A stretch of 64,000 bases of DNA from Paraburkholderia sp. BL25I1N1. GTDB lineage: Bacteria; Pseudomonadota; Gammaproteobacteria; Burkholderiales; Burkholderiaceae. Position 1 is the stretch's first letter, and each line of letters opens with the position of its first letter. The notes below the pieces were generated by a model. It had not been told where the DNA came from and searched no databases. It was given only the letters and a program-made list of their open reading frames with translations. The position numbers and the translations under genes were made by a program. The DNA lies in contig NZ_PVZB01000027.1 in the NCBI RefSeq assembly GCF_003002025.1, positions 60,883 through 124,882 on the forward strand, read 5' to 3'. This document shows, piece after piece, positions 35,231 through 43,752 of this stretch.

Positions 35231-35959
35231 ATGACGACCGAATTCACCGTAGCGCTCCACGAATCCGAATACCGGATCACCCTTGCCCAGCCGGAACTTG
35301 GCAACATGCTGACGCTCGACGCGATGCGCGAGCTGGCCGCCGAAATCCGCAAGGCCGGCCGCGACAGCGCCGTAAAAATCATCCGGATCCGCGCATCCGG
35401 TCCGGCGTTCTGCCGCGGCCGCGCAGTCAGCGCACCGCCCGCCACGCCGCCGACGTCCGCGCAGTTCCGCCGCAACGTGGCCGATCCGATTCTCGACGTG
35501 TACCGCGCGATGCACGAAAGCGAAGTGCCGCTACTCGCCGAAGTACAAGGCGATGCCGAAGGTTTTGGCTGTGCGCTCGTCACCGCCTGCGACATGGCCG
35601 TCGCCTCGGACAGCGCGCGCTTCAGCCTTCCCGAGTTGCAAAAGAACCTGCCGCCCACGCTCGTGCTGTCGGTGCTGCGCTACAAGGTTCCGCCGAAAGC
35701 GTCCGCGCACATGGTCTACCTGACCGAGACCATCGACGCCGCGAATGCGCGCGAGTGGGGCATCGTCGCCGAAGTCGTGCCAGCCGCGCGCCTGAGCGAA
35801 CGCGCCGACGCGATGGTCGCCTCGATCTGCACACGCGACCGGATTGCCATCGCGGCCTTGAAGACGTACTTCCGCGAGATCACGATTCCCGACTTCTCGC
35901 TGGCGAGCGAAGTAGCGGGCGCTTCGCTCGCGAACGCAATGACGTCGATGCGTCGTTAA
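35231..35959 (+). CDS. Enoyl-CoA hydratase/isomerase family protein
   Basis: A crotonase-fold protein of 242 residues. The start at 35231 gives MTTEFTVALHESEYRITLAQ; the longer frame overlaps the molybdopterin gene. The family regions are seen in altered form: the oxyanion loop IRASGPAFCRGRAVS and EVQGDAEGFGCALVTACDMA, and the acid-bearing ASDSARFSLPELQKNLPPT. The usual GGG-type second oxyanion segment is replaced by EGFGC, and proline-rich KNLPPT replaces GIIPGAGGT, so it may be a hydratase or hydrolase acting on a non-CoA or unusual substrate. It lies between the hydroxylase and the UbiD genes of cluster B. Confidence 0.82.
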   Translation: MTTEFTVALHESEYRITLAQPELGNMLTLDAMRELAAEIRKAGRDSAVKIIRIRASGPAFCRGRAVSAPPATPPTSAQFRRNVADPILDVYRAMHESEVPLLAEVQGDAEGFGCALVTACDMAVASDSARFSLPELQKNLPPTLVLSVLRYKVPPKASAHMVYLTETIDAANAREWGIVAEVVPAARLSERADAMVASICTRDRIAIAALKTYFREITIPDFSLASEVAGASLANAMTSMRR

Positions 35960-36106
35960 GACGCGAGCGCTTCGTCAGCGAGGCGCCGTCGCGCCTTCGC
36001 GCGGTACCCACGGAACACATCGAACGCGCAATACCCTCCCCGCGTCGGGCAACACTTCAAGCATTACGGGCGCCGCGCAACGCGGTGCTACACGGGACTT
36101 CTAGCC

Positions 36107-37774
36107 ATGGCTGAACAAGACACCACTTCCACGTCTGCCGCGAACCCGGGTTACGCGGACCTGCACGAACACATCGCGCGCCTCGAAGCAGCTGGTTTGC
36201 TGTACCGGATCGACGAGCCCGTCAATAAAGACACCGAAATGCACCCGCTGGTGCGCTGGCAGTTTCGCGGCGGCATTGCTGAAGCGGATCGCAAAGCTTT
36301 TCTCTTCACGAATATCGTCGACAGCAAAGGACGGAAGTACGACATTCCGGTGATCGTCGGCGGCATCGCCGCAAATCCCGAGATTTATCGGATCGGCATG
36401 AACGTGCCGACGCTCGACGACATCGGCGACGCCTGGAACCGCGCGATCGACAATCCGGTACCGCCTACACTCGTTGAAAGCGGCCCCGTGCATGACATCG
36501 TGATCGAAGGCAAAGATCTCGAAGGCCCGGGCAACGGACTCGAATCGCTGCCGCTGCCGATCTCGACGCCGGGCTTCGATGCCGCACCGTACATGACCAT
36601 GACAGGTGTGATCTCGCGTGATCCGGACACCGGCGTGCAGAACATGGGCACGTACCGCGGCCATCTGAAGTCGGCGACGCGTCTGGGCATGATGATGCTT
36701 GTGAACCTGCGCGCCGGCGGTCTCGACCACTGGCGCAAGTATGCGGCGAAGGGCGAGAAGATGCCGGTCGCCATCGTGCTCGGCGCGCCGCCGCTCGTCG
36801 CGTTCCAGGGGCCGCAGAAGCTGCGCCCGAACGTCGACGAACTGAGCGTCGCCGGCGGCCTTGCCGGTGCGCCGATTCGCGTCGTCAAGGGCCGCACCGT
36901 CGATCTGCTGGTGCCGGCCGAGGCGGAAGTCGTCGTCGAAGGTTATGTCGATCCGCAATATCTCGAACCGGAAGGTCCGTTTGGCGAAAGCCATGGCTAC
37001 GTGGCGCTGGAGGATTACAACCTCTCGATCGAAGTCACGGCGATCACGCGCCGCAAGGACGCGGTGCTGACCTCGATCATCTCGCAGGTCACGCCGTCCG
37101 AATCGAGCGTCATCAAGCGTCTCGCCTACGAGCCGATGTTCCTGCGCCACCTGCGCGATCAGCTCGGCATTCGCGGCATCAAGAAGGTTGCGCTACACGA
37201 GCCGCTAACCAATCTGCGCCGCTTCGTGTTCCTGCAGTTCGAACGCGGCGCGAAGCGCACCGAAGTCTGGCGCGCGCTGTACGGCACGATGTCGCTGCAG
37301 GCCGCGATCGGCAAATTCGTGATCGCCATCGACGACGACATCGATCCGGACAACGCCGACGCCGTATTCTGGGCAATGGGCTACCGCTGCAATCCGGTCG
37401 AAGACGTGAAGCTGATTCCGTTCCGCGAGCCGGGCCACGGTCCGCGTTCGGACCACGACACCGGGCTCGACTCGGCCATGCTGGTCGACGCGACCATGAA
37501 AGCGCCAATGCCGCCGCTCGCGCTGCCCAAAAAGGAATACATGGAGAACGCCAAGGTGCTGTGGGAACGCCTTGGCCTGCCGAAGCTGAAACCGGAGTCG
37601 CCGTGGTACGGCTACTCGCTTGGTGACTGGACCGACGAATGGGACCGCAACGCCGAGCAGGCGACGCGCGGCGAATGGATGCAGCGCGACGCGTCCTACC
37701 AGGCTCGCCGCAAGAGCGGCGTCGAACCGAATTCGCCGGTACGCGGCATCGAGGGCCATCATGGCGACGAATAA
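36107..37774 (+). CDS. UbiD family prenylated-FMN decarboxylase
   Basis: A 555-residue UbiD-type enzyme that reversibly decarboxylates aromatic or unsaturated acids with prenylated FMN. The catalytic pair falls in PEGPFGESHG, with Glu289 and Glu294, matching the two glutamates of the UbiD active site; the region SISQVTPSESSVIKRL (here TSIISQVTPSESSVIKRLAY) is also typical. The upstream order is enoyl-CoA hydratase relative, then this gene, and its stop overlaps the UbiX start by 14 bases, so translation is coupled to the enzyme that makes its cofactor. A close paralogue lies at 40.1 kb. Substrate is likely the ring acid of cluster B. Confidence 0.93.
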   Translation: MAEQDTTSTSAANPGYADLHEHIARLEAAGLLYRIDEPVNKDTEMHPLVRWQFRGGIAEADRKAFLFTNIVDSKGRKYDIPVIVGGIAANPEIYRIGMNVPTLDDIGDAWNRAIDNPVPPTLVESGPVHDIVIEGKDLEGPGNGLESLPLPISTPGFDAAPYMTMTGVISRDPDTGVQNMGTYRGHLKSATRLGMMMLVNLRAGGLDHWRKYAAKGEKMPVAIVLGAPPLVAFQGPQKLRPNVDELSVAGGLAGAPIRVVKGRTVDLLVPAEAEVVVEGYVDPQYLEPEGPFGESHGYVALEDYNLSIEVTAITRRKDAVLTSIISQVTPSESSVIKRLAYEPMFLRHLRDQLGIRGIKKVALHEPLTNLRRFVFLQFERGAKRTEVWRALYGTMSLQAAIGKFVIAIDDDIDPDNADAVFWAMGYRCNPVEDVKLIPFREPGHGPRSDHDTGLDSAMLVDATMKAPMPPLALPKKEYMENAKVLWERLGLPKLKPESPWYGYSLGDWTDEWDRNAEQATRGEWMQRDASYQARRKSGVEPNSPVRGIEGHHGDE

Positions 37775-38357
37775 CGGCACGCCGGAACGGATCATCGTCG
37801 GCATCACCGGCGCGTCGGGCGTGATCTATGGAATTCGCGCGCTCGAGTTACTCGCCGAGGCCGGCATCGAGACGCATCTCGTAATCAGCAAGGCCGCCGA
37901 GCTGACGATGACGTACGAAACCGACTTCCGCGCGGCCGATTTGCGCGAACGCGCGTCGAAGTGGTATGCGCCCGCGGACATCGGCGCGGCGATTTCGTCG
38001 GGCTCGTTCAGAACGAAGGGCATGCTGATCGTGCCGTGCTCGGTGCGCTCGATGAGCGAGATCGCCACCGGCATTACGAGCTCGCTGATCAGCCGCGCAG
38101 CGGACGTGGTGCTTAAGGAGCGCCGGCGTCTCGTGCTCGGCGTGCGCGAAACGCCCCTGCACGGCGGACATCTGCGCACGCTCGTCCAGCTCTCGGACAT
38201 GGGCGCGATCATTGCGCCGATCGTCCCGGCGTTCTATTCGAAGCCGCAAACGATCGCCGACATCGTCGATCACACGGTCGCCCGCATGCTCGATCTGTTC
38301 GACATCGAAACCGGTGTGGTCAAGCGCTGGAAGGACCAGCCGCAGCAGGAGTCGTAA
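37761..38357 (+). CDS. UbiX family flavin prenyltransferase
   Basis: A 198-residue flavoprotein that prenylates FMN with dimethylallyl phosphate to give the UbiD cofactor. The flavin site is IIVGITGASGVIYGIRALEL, with ISSGSFRTKGMLIVPCSVRS and the C-terminal RRRLVLGVRETPLHGGHLRT typical of UbiX. It overlaps the UbiD gene by 14 bases. It is one of two UbiX copies in the window (the other at 48.6 kb), and presumably serves both UbiD paralogues of cluster B. Confidence 0.94.
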   Translation: MATNNGTPERIIVGITGASGVIYGIRALELLAEAGIETHLVISKAAELTMTYETDFRAADLRERASKWYAPADIGAAISSGSFRTKGMLIVPCSVRSMSEIATGITSSLISRAADVVLKERRRLVLGVRETPLHGGHLRTLVQLSDMGAIIAPIVPAFYSKPQTIADIVDHTVARMLDLFDIETGVVKRWKDQPQQES

Positions 38358-38432
38358 CCCACGCGTCGCCCCGCTCTCACCATCCACCTCACAGGCTTGC
38401 CGCGCAGCGCTGTCGGCGAGCCGCCTCTCGCG

Positions 38433-39911
38433 ATGACCATGACTGAATCCAATCCGCTTTCCCGGCTCGCCGATCCGAGCCTGTTGCGCACGCTCGCCCA
38501 TGTAGACGGCGCATGGTGTGGCGCCGACGATGCCCGCACGTTCACAGTCGACGATCCCGCCACCGGCGAGAAGCTCGCCGACGTGCCGCTCATGACGGGC
38601 GCCGAGACACGCCGCGCAATCGAAGCCGGCGAACGCGCACAGCGCGGCTGGCGCGCGCTGACCGCGGCGCAACGCGCGGCGATCCTCAAGCGCTGGCACG
38701 CGCTGATGGTGGCGAGCACGGACGACCTCGCGATCATCATGTCGGCCGAGCAAGGCAAGCCGCTCGCCGAAGCCAGAGGCGAGATCGGCTACGCTGCGTC
38801 GTTCATCGAATGGTTCGCTGAGCAGGCCAAACGGATCGACGGTGACGTGCTCGCGTCGCCGGCCGCCGACAAGCGGATGCTCGTCACGAAGGAGCCGATC
38901 GGCGTCTGCGCCGCGATCACGCCGTGGAACTTCCCGGCCGCGATGATCACGCGCAAGGTCGCGCCGGCGCTTGCCGCCGGCTGCGCCATGATCGTGAAAC
39001 CCGCCGAAGCCACGCCGCTGTCGGCGCTCGCGCTGGCCGAGCTTGCGCATCGCGCGGGCGTGCCGGCCGGCGTGTTCAGCGTGGTCGTCGGCGATCCGCG
39101 TTCGATCGGCGCGGAGATGACCAGCAATCCCATCGTGCGTAAGCTTTCGTTCACGGGCTCGACGCCGGTAGGCCGCCTGTTGATGAGTCAGTGCGCGCCG
39201 ACGGTGAAGAAACTTTCGCTCGAACTCGGCGGCAACGCGCCGTTCATCGTATTCGACGACGCCGATCTCGATGCGGCCGTCGAGGGCGCGCTCGCTTCGA
39301 AATACCGCAATGCCGGTCAGACCTGCGTCTGCACGAACCGCTTCTACGTGCAGGACAGCGTGTACGACGCGTTCGCCGAAAAATTCGCGGCGGCAGTCGG
39401 TCGCATCAAGGTCGGCAACGGTTTTGAAGGCGGCGTGACGCAGGGCCCGCTCATCAACGAGGCGGCGCTCGAGAAGGTCGAAGCGCACATCGCCGACGCC
39501 GTGGCGCACGGCGCGCGGGTGCTCACTGGCGGCAAGCGTCATACGGCAGGCAAGCTTTTCTTCGAGCCGACTGTCGTGGATGGCGTCACCGCGTCGATGC
39601 GCTTCGCGACCGAGGAAACTTTCGGCCCTGTCGCCCCGCTATTCCGCTTCAGCGACGAAGCGGAGGCGATCGCAGCCGCGAACGCCACCGAATTCGGTCT
39701 CGCCGCCTACTTCTACAGCCGCGACATCGGCCGGATCTGGCGTGTTTCGGAAGCGCTCGAATACGGCATGGTCGGCATCAACACCGGCCTGATCTCGAAT
39801 GAAGTCGCGCCGTTCGGCGGCGTCAAGCAATCGGGCCTGGGCCGCGAAGGCTCGAAGTACGGCATCGAGGAATATCTCGAGATCAAGTATCTGTGCATGG
39901 GTGGTCTCTGA
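38433..39911 (+). CDS. NAD(P)-dependent semialdehyde dehydrogenase (succinate semialdehyde type)
   Basis: An aldehyde dehydrogenase superfamily enzyme of 492 residues. The catalytic cysteine is Cys298 in NAGQTCVCTN, and the general base Glu264 in LELGGNAPFIVFDDADLD. EPIGVCAAITPWNFPAAMIT and LSFTGSTPVGRLLM are the cofactor motifs, and the tandem C-V-C at the active site is the pattern of succinate/glutarate semialdehyde dehydrogenases. It follows UbiX, so it probably oxidises a small semialdehyde at the end of the cluster B route. A hairpin follows it. Confidence 0.9.
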   Translation: MTMTESNPLSRLADPSLLRTLAHVDGAWCGADDARTFTVDDPATGEKLADVPLMTGAETRRAIEAGERAQRGWRALTAAQRAAILKRWHALMVASTDDLAIIMSAEQGKPLAEARGEIGYAASFIEWFAEQAKRIDGDVLASPAADKRMLVTKEPIGVCAAITPWNFPAAMITRKVAPALAAGCAMIVKPAEATPLSALALAELAHRAGVPAGVFSVVVGDPRSIGAEMTSNPIVRKLSFTGSTPVGRLLMSQCAPTVKKLSLELGGNAPFIVFDDADLDAAVEGALASKYRNAGQTCVCTNRFYVQDSVYDAFAEKFAAAVGRIKVGNGFEGGVTQGPLINEAALEKVEAHIADAVAHGARVLTGGKRHTAGKLFFEPTVVDGVTASMRFATEETFGPVAPLFRFSDEAEAIAAANATEFGLAAYFYSRDIGRIWRVSEALEYGMVGINTGLISNEVAPFGGVKQSGLGREGSKYGIEEYLEIKYLCMGGL

Positions 39912-39928
39912 GCCGATGCTGCTTCCGC

Positions 39929-39952
39929 CAGTCGGCAGCTGCTTGCCGACTG
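39929..39952. terminator. Strong hairpin after the aldehyde dehydrogenase gene
   Basis: CAGTCGGCA and TGCCGACTG form a perfect 9-base stem with a 6-base loop, 18 bases after the stop. There is no T-run, so it may be a terminator, a stabilising 3' structure or neither. Confidence 0.4.
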
Positions 39953-40048
39953 CCGGCCGAATTCGTCACGTCGAAACCGACTACCAGCCGTCGTTTGGCA
40001 GTGGTCCAGCCGCCATCGGAGCGCCATGCATCAGTGGGCAAAGCCGCG

Positions 40049-40083
40049 TTGACATCGACAATTCTGTTATGCAATCATACAAT
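40049..40083 (+). promoter_or_regulatory. Promoter region of the second UbiD with two operator-like copies
   Basis: TTGACA (40049-40054) is a candidate -35. GTTATGCAAT (40066-40075) and ATCATACAAT (40074-40083) follow and overlap the region where -10 would lie. They match the element at the GntR and MFS promoters, with a shared ATRCAATC extension. Confidence 0.55.
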
Positions 40084-40128
40084 CACACGAATTCGCCCGC
40101 CTACCGGGTTTCGTATCAAGGAGACGGA

Positions 40129-41790
40129 ATGTCATCATCACCCCACGATCTTTCGCGAACGGCAACCGCCGACGGCGCCCCGCGCGACCTGCAGGAACAC
40201 ATCGCCCGGCTCGAGGCCAAGGGGCTGCTGACGCGCATTCAGCGGCCGATCAACAAGGATACGGAACTGCACCCGCTGGCGCGCTGGCAGTTCCAAGGCG
40301 GCCTGCACGAAGACCAGCGCCGCGCTTTCCTGTTCACCAACGTGGTCGACGGCGACGGCCACACTTATGACATCCCGGTGCTGATCGGCGGCCTTGCCGC
40401 CTCGCCCGAGATCTACGCCACCGGCTTGGGCCTGCCGGTCGAACAGATCGGCAAGGCCTGGACGGAGGCGATCGCCGAGCCGGTTGCGCCCGTCATGGTG
40501 GCGCAGGCGCCCTGCCAGGAAGTCGTGATCAGCGGCGATGCGTTAAAGGAAAAAGGCTTGTCGCGGCTGCCGGTGCCGGTTTCCACGCCGGGCTTCGACG
40601 CGGCTCCCTATCTGACCGCCACGCTGTGCGTGACCAAAGACCCGGAGAGCGGCGTTCAGAACATGGGCACGTACCGCGCCGCGCTGAAGTCGGAGAATCG
40701 ACTGGGTGTGCGCATGGCGAGCCGCCTGTCGGGAGCGGGTGGTTATCTGCATTGGGAGAAGTATCGGGCCAAGGGCGAGCAGATGCCGTGCGCCATCGTG
40801 CTGGGCTGCGCGCCGGCCGTGCTGTTCACCGGGCCGCAGAAGCTGCAGATCGATCAGGACGAGATGGCCGTTGCGGGCGGCCTGATGCGCGCGCCGGTCG
40901 AGGTGGTGCGCTGCAAGACCATCGACCTCGTCGTTCCCGCCGATGCCGAAATCGTGATCGAAGGCCTGATCGATACCGATGCGCTCGAGCCCGAAGGCCC
41001 GTTTGGCGAAAGCCACGGCCACATCGCGCTCGAAGACTACAACATGTCCATGCACGTCACCGCGATCACGATGAAGAAGAAGCCCGTCTTCGTCTCGATC
41101 ATCAGTCAGGTCACGCCGAGCGAAAGCTCCGTGCTGAAGAAAGTGGCCTATGAGCCCTTGTACCTCGAACATCTGCGCAAGGTGATGGGCGTGCGCGGCA
41201 TCGAGCGAGTGGTGATGCACGAGCCGCTGACCAACCTGCGCAAGGTGATCTTCCTGCAGTTCGCGCGCGGCACGCAGCAAGCGGAAGTCTGGCGCGGCCT
41301 GCAAGGGGCCGCGACGCTCCAGGCGCAGTGCGGCAAGCTGGTCATCGCGGTCTCCGAGGATATCAACCCGGAAAACGCCGATGCGATCTTCTGGTCGTTG
41401 GCCTATCGGGCCGACTTCACGCATGACCTGCACGTGACGCCCTATCGCGCCAGCGGCCACGGCCCGAAGTCCGGTCGCGCGCCGCTCGAAAGTACGCTGC
41501 TGATCGACGCGACGCTGAAGCACGCCATGCCGCCGCTGGCCCTGCCGAAGGAGCCATACATGACCGCGGCACGCAAGATATGGGAAGAGCTGGATCTGCC
41601 CCGTCTCACGCCGCAGCCGCCATGGCATGGCTACCACCTGGGCGACTGGGACAAGCGCTGGGACGAGTATGCAGAAGCGGCGACCTCCGGCGGTTGGCGC
41701 GAGACGGGCGAGCGCACCTGGGCCAACCGGCGCGGCGGCGTGAAGCCGGAAACACCGGTGCGCGACGTGTCGGGCGGCCACAGCGAGTGA
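40129..41790 (+). CDS. UbiD family prenylated-FMN decarboxylase (second cluster B copy)
   Basis: A 553-residue paralogue of the UbiD at 36.1 kb. The start at 40129 follows AAGGAGACGGA. The two begin almost alike (DLQEHIARLEAKGLL against DLHEHIARLEAAGLL, then NKDTELHPLARWQF) and share PEGPFGESHG with Glu289 and Glu294 at identical positions, implying duplication. It has its own promoter with GntR-type elements and is followed by a transporter gene. No second UbiX accompanies it. Whether it takes a different acid or works in the carboxylation direction is not readable. Confidence 0.93.
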   Translation: MSSSPHDLSRTATADGAPRDLQEHIARLEAKGLLTRIQRPINKDTELHPLARWQFQGGLHEDQRRAFLFTNVVDGDGHTYDIPVLIGGLAASPEIYATGLGLPVEQIGKAWTEAIAEPVAPVMVAQAPCQEVVISGDALKEKGLSRLPVPVSTPGFDAAPYLTATLCVTKDPESGVQNMGTYRAALKSENRLGVRMASRLSGAGGYLHWEKYRAKGEQMPCAIVLGCAPAVLFTGPQKLQIDQDEMAVAGGLMRAPVEVVRCKTIDLVVPADAEIVIEGLIDTDALEPEGPFGESHGHIALEDYNMSMHVTAITMKKKPVFVSIISQVTPSESSVLKKVAYEPLYLEHLRKVMGVRGIERVVMHEPLTNLRKVIFLQFARGTQQAEVWRGLQGAATLQAQCGKLVIAVSEDINPENADAIFWSLAYRADFTHDLHVTPYRASGHGPKSGRAPLESTLLIDATLKHAMPPLALPKEPYMTAARKIWEELDLPRLTPQPPWHGYHLGDWDKRWDEYAEAATSGGWRETGERTWANRRGGVKPETPVRDVSGGHSE

Positions 41791-41849
41791 GCGCCAACGC
41801 GCCGCCCGACTGTAAACAACCCCAGGAGCAGAGGCATCCGGAGACCGTC

Positions 41850-43208
41850 ATGACTCAAAAGAATACCGTCGATATCGCCCACGTAGTCGAGGCGCAGGAG
41901 CGCAGCTGGTTCACCGTGACCCTCTTCGTTCTGTGCGCCCTCGTCATGCTGGCGGACGGCTTCGACAATCAGGCTTTGAATTACGCCGCCCCGGGCATCA
42001 TCAAGGAATGGGGCATCAACCGGGCCCTGATGACGCCCGTGTTCAACATCAGCATCGTCGGCTGGATGGCGGGTTCGGTGGTCTTCGCCATGCTGGCCGA
42101 CCGCATCGGCCGGCGCCGCGCAATCCTGCTAGCTACCGCGCTGTTCGGCGGCTTCACGTTCGCCGTGCCGTTCGCCCACAATCTGGTCGAGCTGTCAGTC
42201 CTGCGCTTTTGCGCGGCGCTCGGCATCGGCGGCGGCATGCCGATGGCGGTCTCGCTGATCACGGACTACGCTCGCTCCGGCAAGCGCGGGCTGATCATTA
42301 CGCTCCTCTATCTCGGCTACACCGCCGGCTCGTCCGGCGGCGGCCTTCTCGCGGCGGAGATCATCCCGGCCTACGGCTGGCGCTCGGTCTTCTACGTCGG
42401 CGGCGCCGGCGCAGTGGTGGCGGTCATCATCCTGTTCATCGGGTTGCCCGAATCGATCCGCTATCTGAGCCTGCGCAATCCCACTAGCGATCGCATCCTC
42501 GCCTATGCCCGCAAGCTGAAACCCAGCGCGCGGTTCGCGGACGACACGCGCTTCACCATTCAGGAGCAGGCGCGCACGGGTGTGCCGGTGAGGCACCTCT
42601 TCACCGAGGGCCGTTCGGCCATGACCGCATTCCTGTGGCTCGCGCTCGGCTTTTCCTTCGTCACGCATTTCTTCCTGTCGCAATGGATGACGACCCTGTT
42701 GACCGACGAAATCGGCTTCGCCAATGCCGCCCGCAGCCAGGCCCTTTTCCAGCTTGGTGCCGGCTTCAGCTGGTTCTTCGGCTGGCTGATCGACAGGAAG
42801 GGCGTACGGGTGATGACGCTGACGCTGATCCTCGGCGCCATTCCGGTGGCAGCCCTCGGGCTGGCCGTCGGTACGGGCGCCGGTCTCACCATGGCGATGG
42901 CGCTGGCGTCGGGTCTGCTGGTCCTGGGTGGGAATATCGGCCTCAATGCCATTTCGAGCATGATCTATCCAACCTTTATCCGCTCGACCGCGACCGGCGC
43001 TTCCTTTGCGGTGGCGCGCATCGGCGCCATCGTCGGCCCGCTGCTCGCCGGTGTCCTGATCGCCTTCGGAACGCCGATCGGGACGATCTTCCTTCTCGGT
43101 GCGTTGCCGTTGCTGGCGGCAGGTGCCGCCTGCTTCATGCTCAACAGAACCATCACACCGGAAGCAGCACGGGAAATGTCCTTGCGTTCGGCGCTGTCGC
43201 GACACTAA
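41850..43208 (+). CDS. MFS transporter, aromatic acid:proton symporter type
   Basis: A 12-helix major facilitator of 452 residues. The start at 41850 gives MTQKNTVDIAHVVEAQERSW; the longer frame overlaps UbiD. Helix 1 has LFVLCALVMLADGFDNQALN, the D-G-x-D motif of the aromatic acid:H+ symporter family, followed by MAGSVVFAMLADRIGRRRAI. It is co-transcribed with the second UbiD (60 bases apart), so it probably imports that enzyme's substrate. Confidence 0.92.
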   Translation: MTQKNTVDIAHVVEAQERSWFTVTLFVLCALVMLADGFDNQALNYAAPGIIKEWGINRALMTPVFNISIVGWMAGSVVFAMLADRIGRRRAILLATALFGGFTFAVPFAHNLVELSVLRFCAALGIGGGMPMAVSLITDYARSGKRGLIITLLYLGYTAGSSGGGLLAAEIIPAYGWRSVFYVGGAGAVVAVIILFIGLPESIRYLSLRNPTSDRILAYARKLKPSARFADDTRFTIQEQARTGVPVRHLFTEGRSAMTAFLWLALGFSFVTHFFLSQWMTTLLTDEIGFANAARSQALFQLGAGFSWFFGWLIDRKGVRVMTLTLILGAIPVAALGLAVGTGAGLTMAMALASGLLVLGGNIGLNAISSMIYPTFIRSTATGASFAVARIGAIVGPLLAGVLIAFGTPIGTIFLLGALPLLAAGAACFMLNRTITPEAAREMSLRSALSRH

Positions 43209-43259
43209 CGGGTGTCTTCCGAAGCCCGACTTATGCTCAGGTAATCACCCGATATTTTC

Positions 43260-43400
43260 ATGGATAGCGTCAATCTCGAAGTGCTGAAGGCGAGCGTTCA
43301 GTGGATCGAAACCGGCCATCGCGTGCTGCTCGTCACCGTGGTCAGGACGTGGGGTTCGTCGCCGCGGCCCGCGCAGTCCAGCCGACTTCGCACGACTTAG
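43260..43400 (+). pseudogene. Truncated xdhC/coxI (molybdenum hydroxylase maturation factor)
   Basis: Forty-six residues matching the XdhC N-terminus, MDSVNLEVLKASVQWIETGH and LLVTVVRTWGSSPRP, ending after seven unrelated codons. XdhC inserts sulfurated cofactor into xanthine-dehydrogenase-family enzymes. The break is immediately after the conserved WGSSPRP motif. The tail reads into the end of a porin relic on the other strand, so a rearrangement removed most of the gene. Confidence 0.8.
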
Positions 43401-43720
43401 AAAGCATGCGCGATTCCAACTACCACCGCGAGTTGGTTGGCACCGGTCGCGACCGGGGTGGTCGACCGTGTCGCACTTAAGTGCAGACTTCGCGCTGTTG
43501 ATGACGTACGTGGCATCTGTGTACAGTGTGGTGCGCCTGGATAACAGGTAGTCTGCGTTGACGCCTGAGCTGATGGCATGCGCCGAAGCCGTCCGAAATG
43601 CGCAATAGTACGAACCAGCCAAACTTGAAACGCTGGTATTACCTTATAGCGAAGCCCTCCAAATGCCATGGTCTGCGGCGGCGACACAGCGAATGTAGCG
43701 ACAATGTCGCTCAGTTGAGC
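43397..43720 (-). pseudogene. Decayed porin, C-terminal part
   Basis: Porin-like pieces occur in two frames: MAFGGLRYKVIPAFQV and LAVVVGIAHAF with a terminal Phe in one, and NADYLLSRRTTLYTDATYVI in the other. Frameshifts and the missing barrel show decay. Its stop overlaps the truncated xdhC end, marking a junction between cluster B and cluster C. Confidence 0.75.
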
Positions 43721-43752
43721 CGGTCACCCTTGATCGCGTCCCCGCTGCCGGC

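Noticed and set aside
37848..39542. A 564-residue minus-strand frame opposite UbiX and aldehyde dehydrogenase
   Set aside because: Antisense shadow; the plus-strand genes have complete catalytic motifs.
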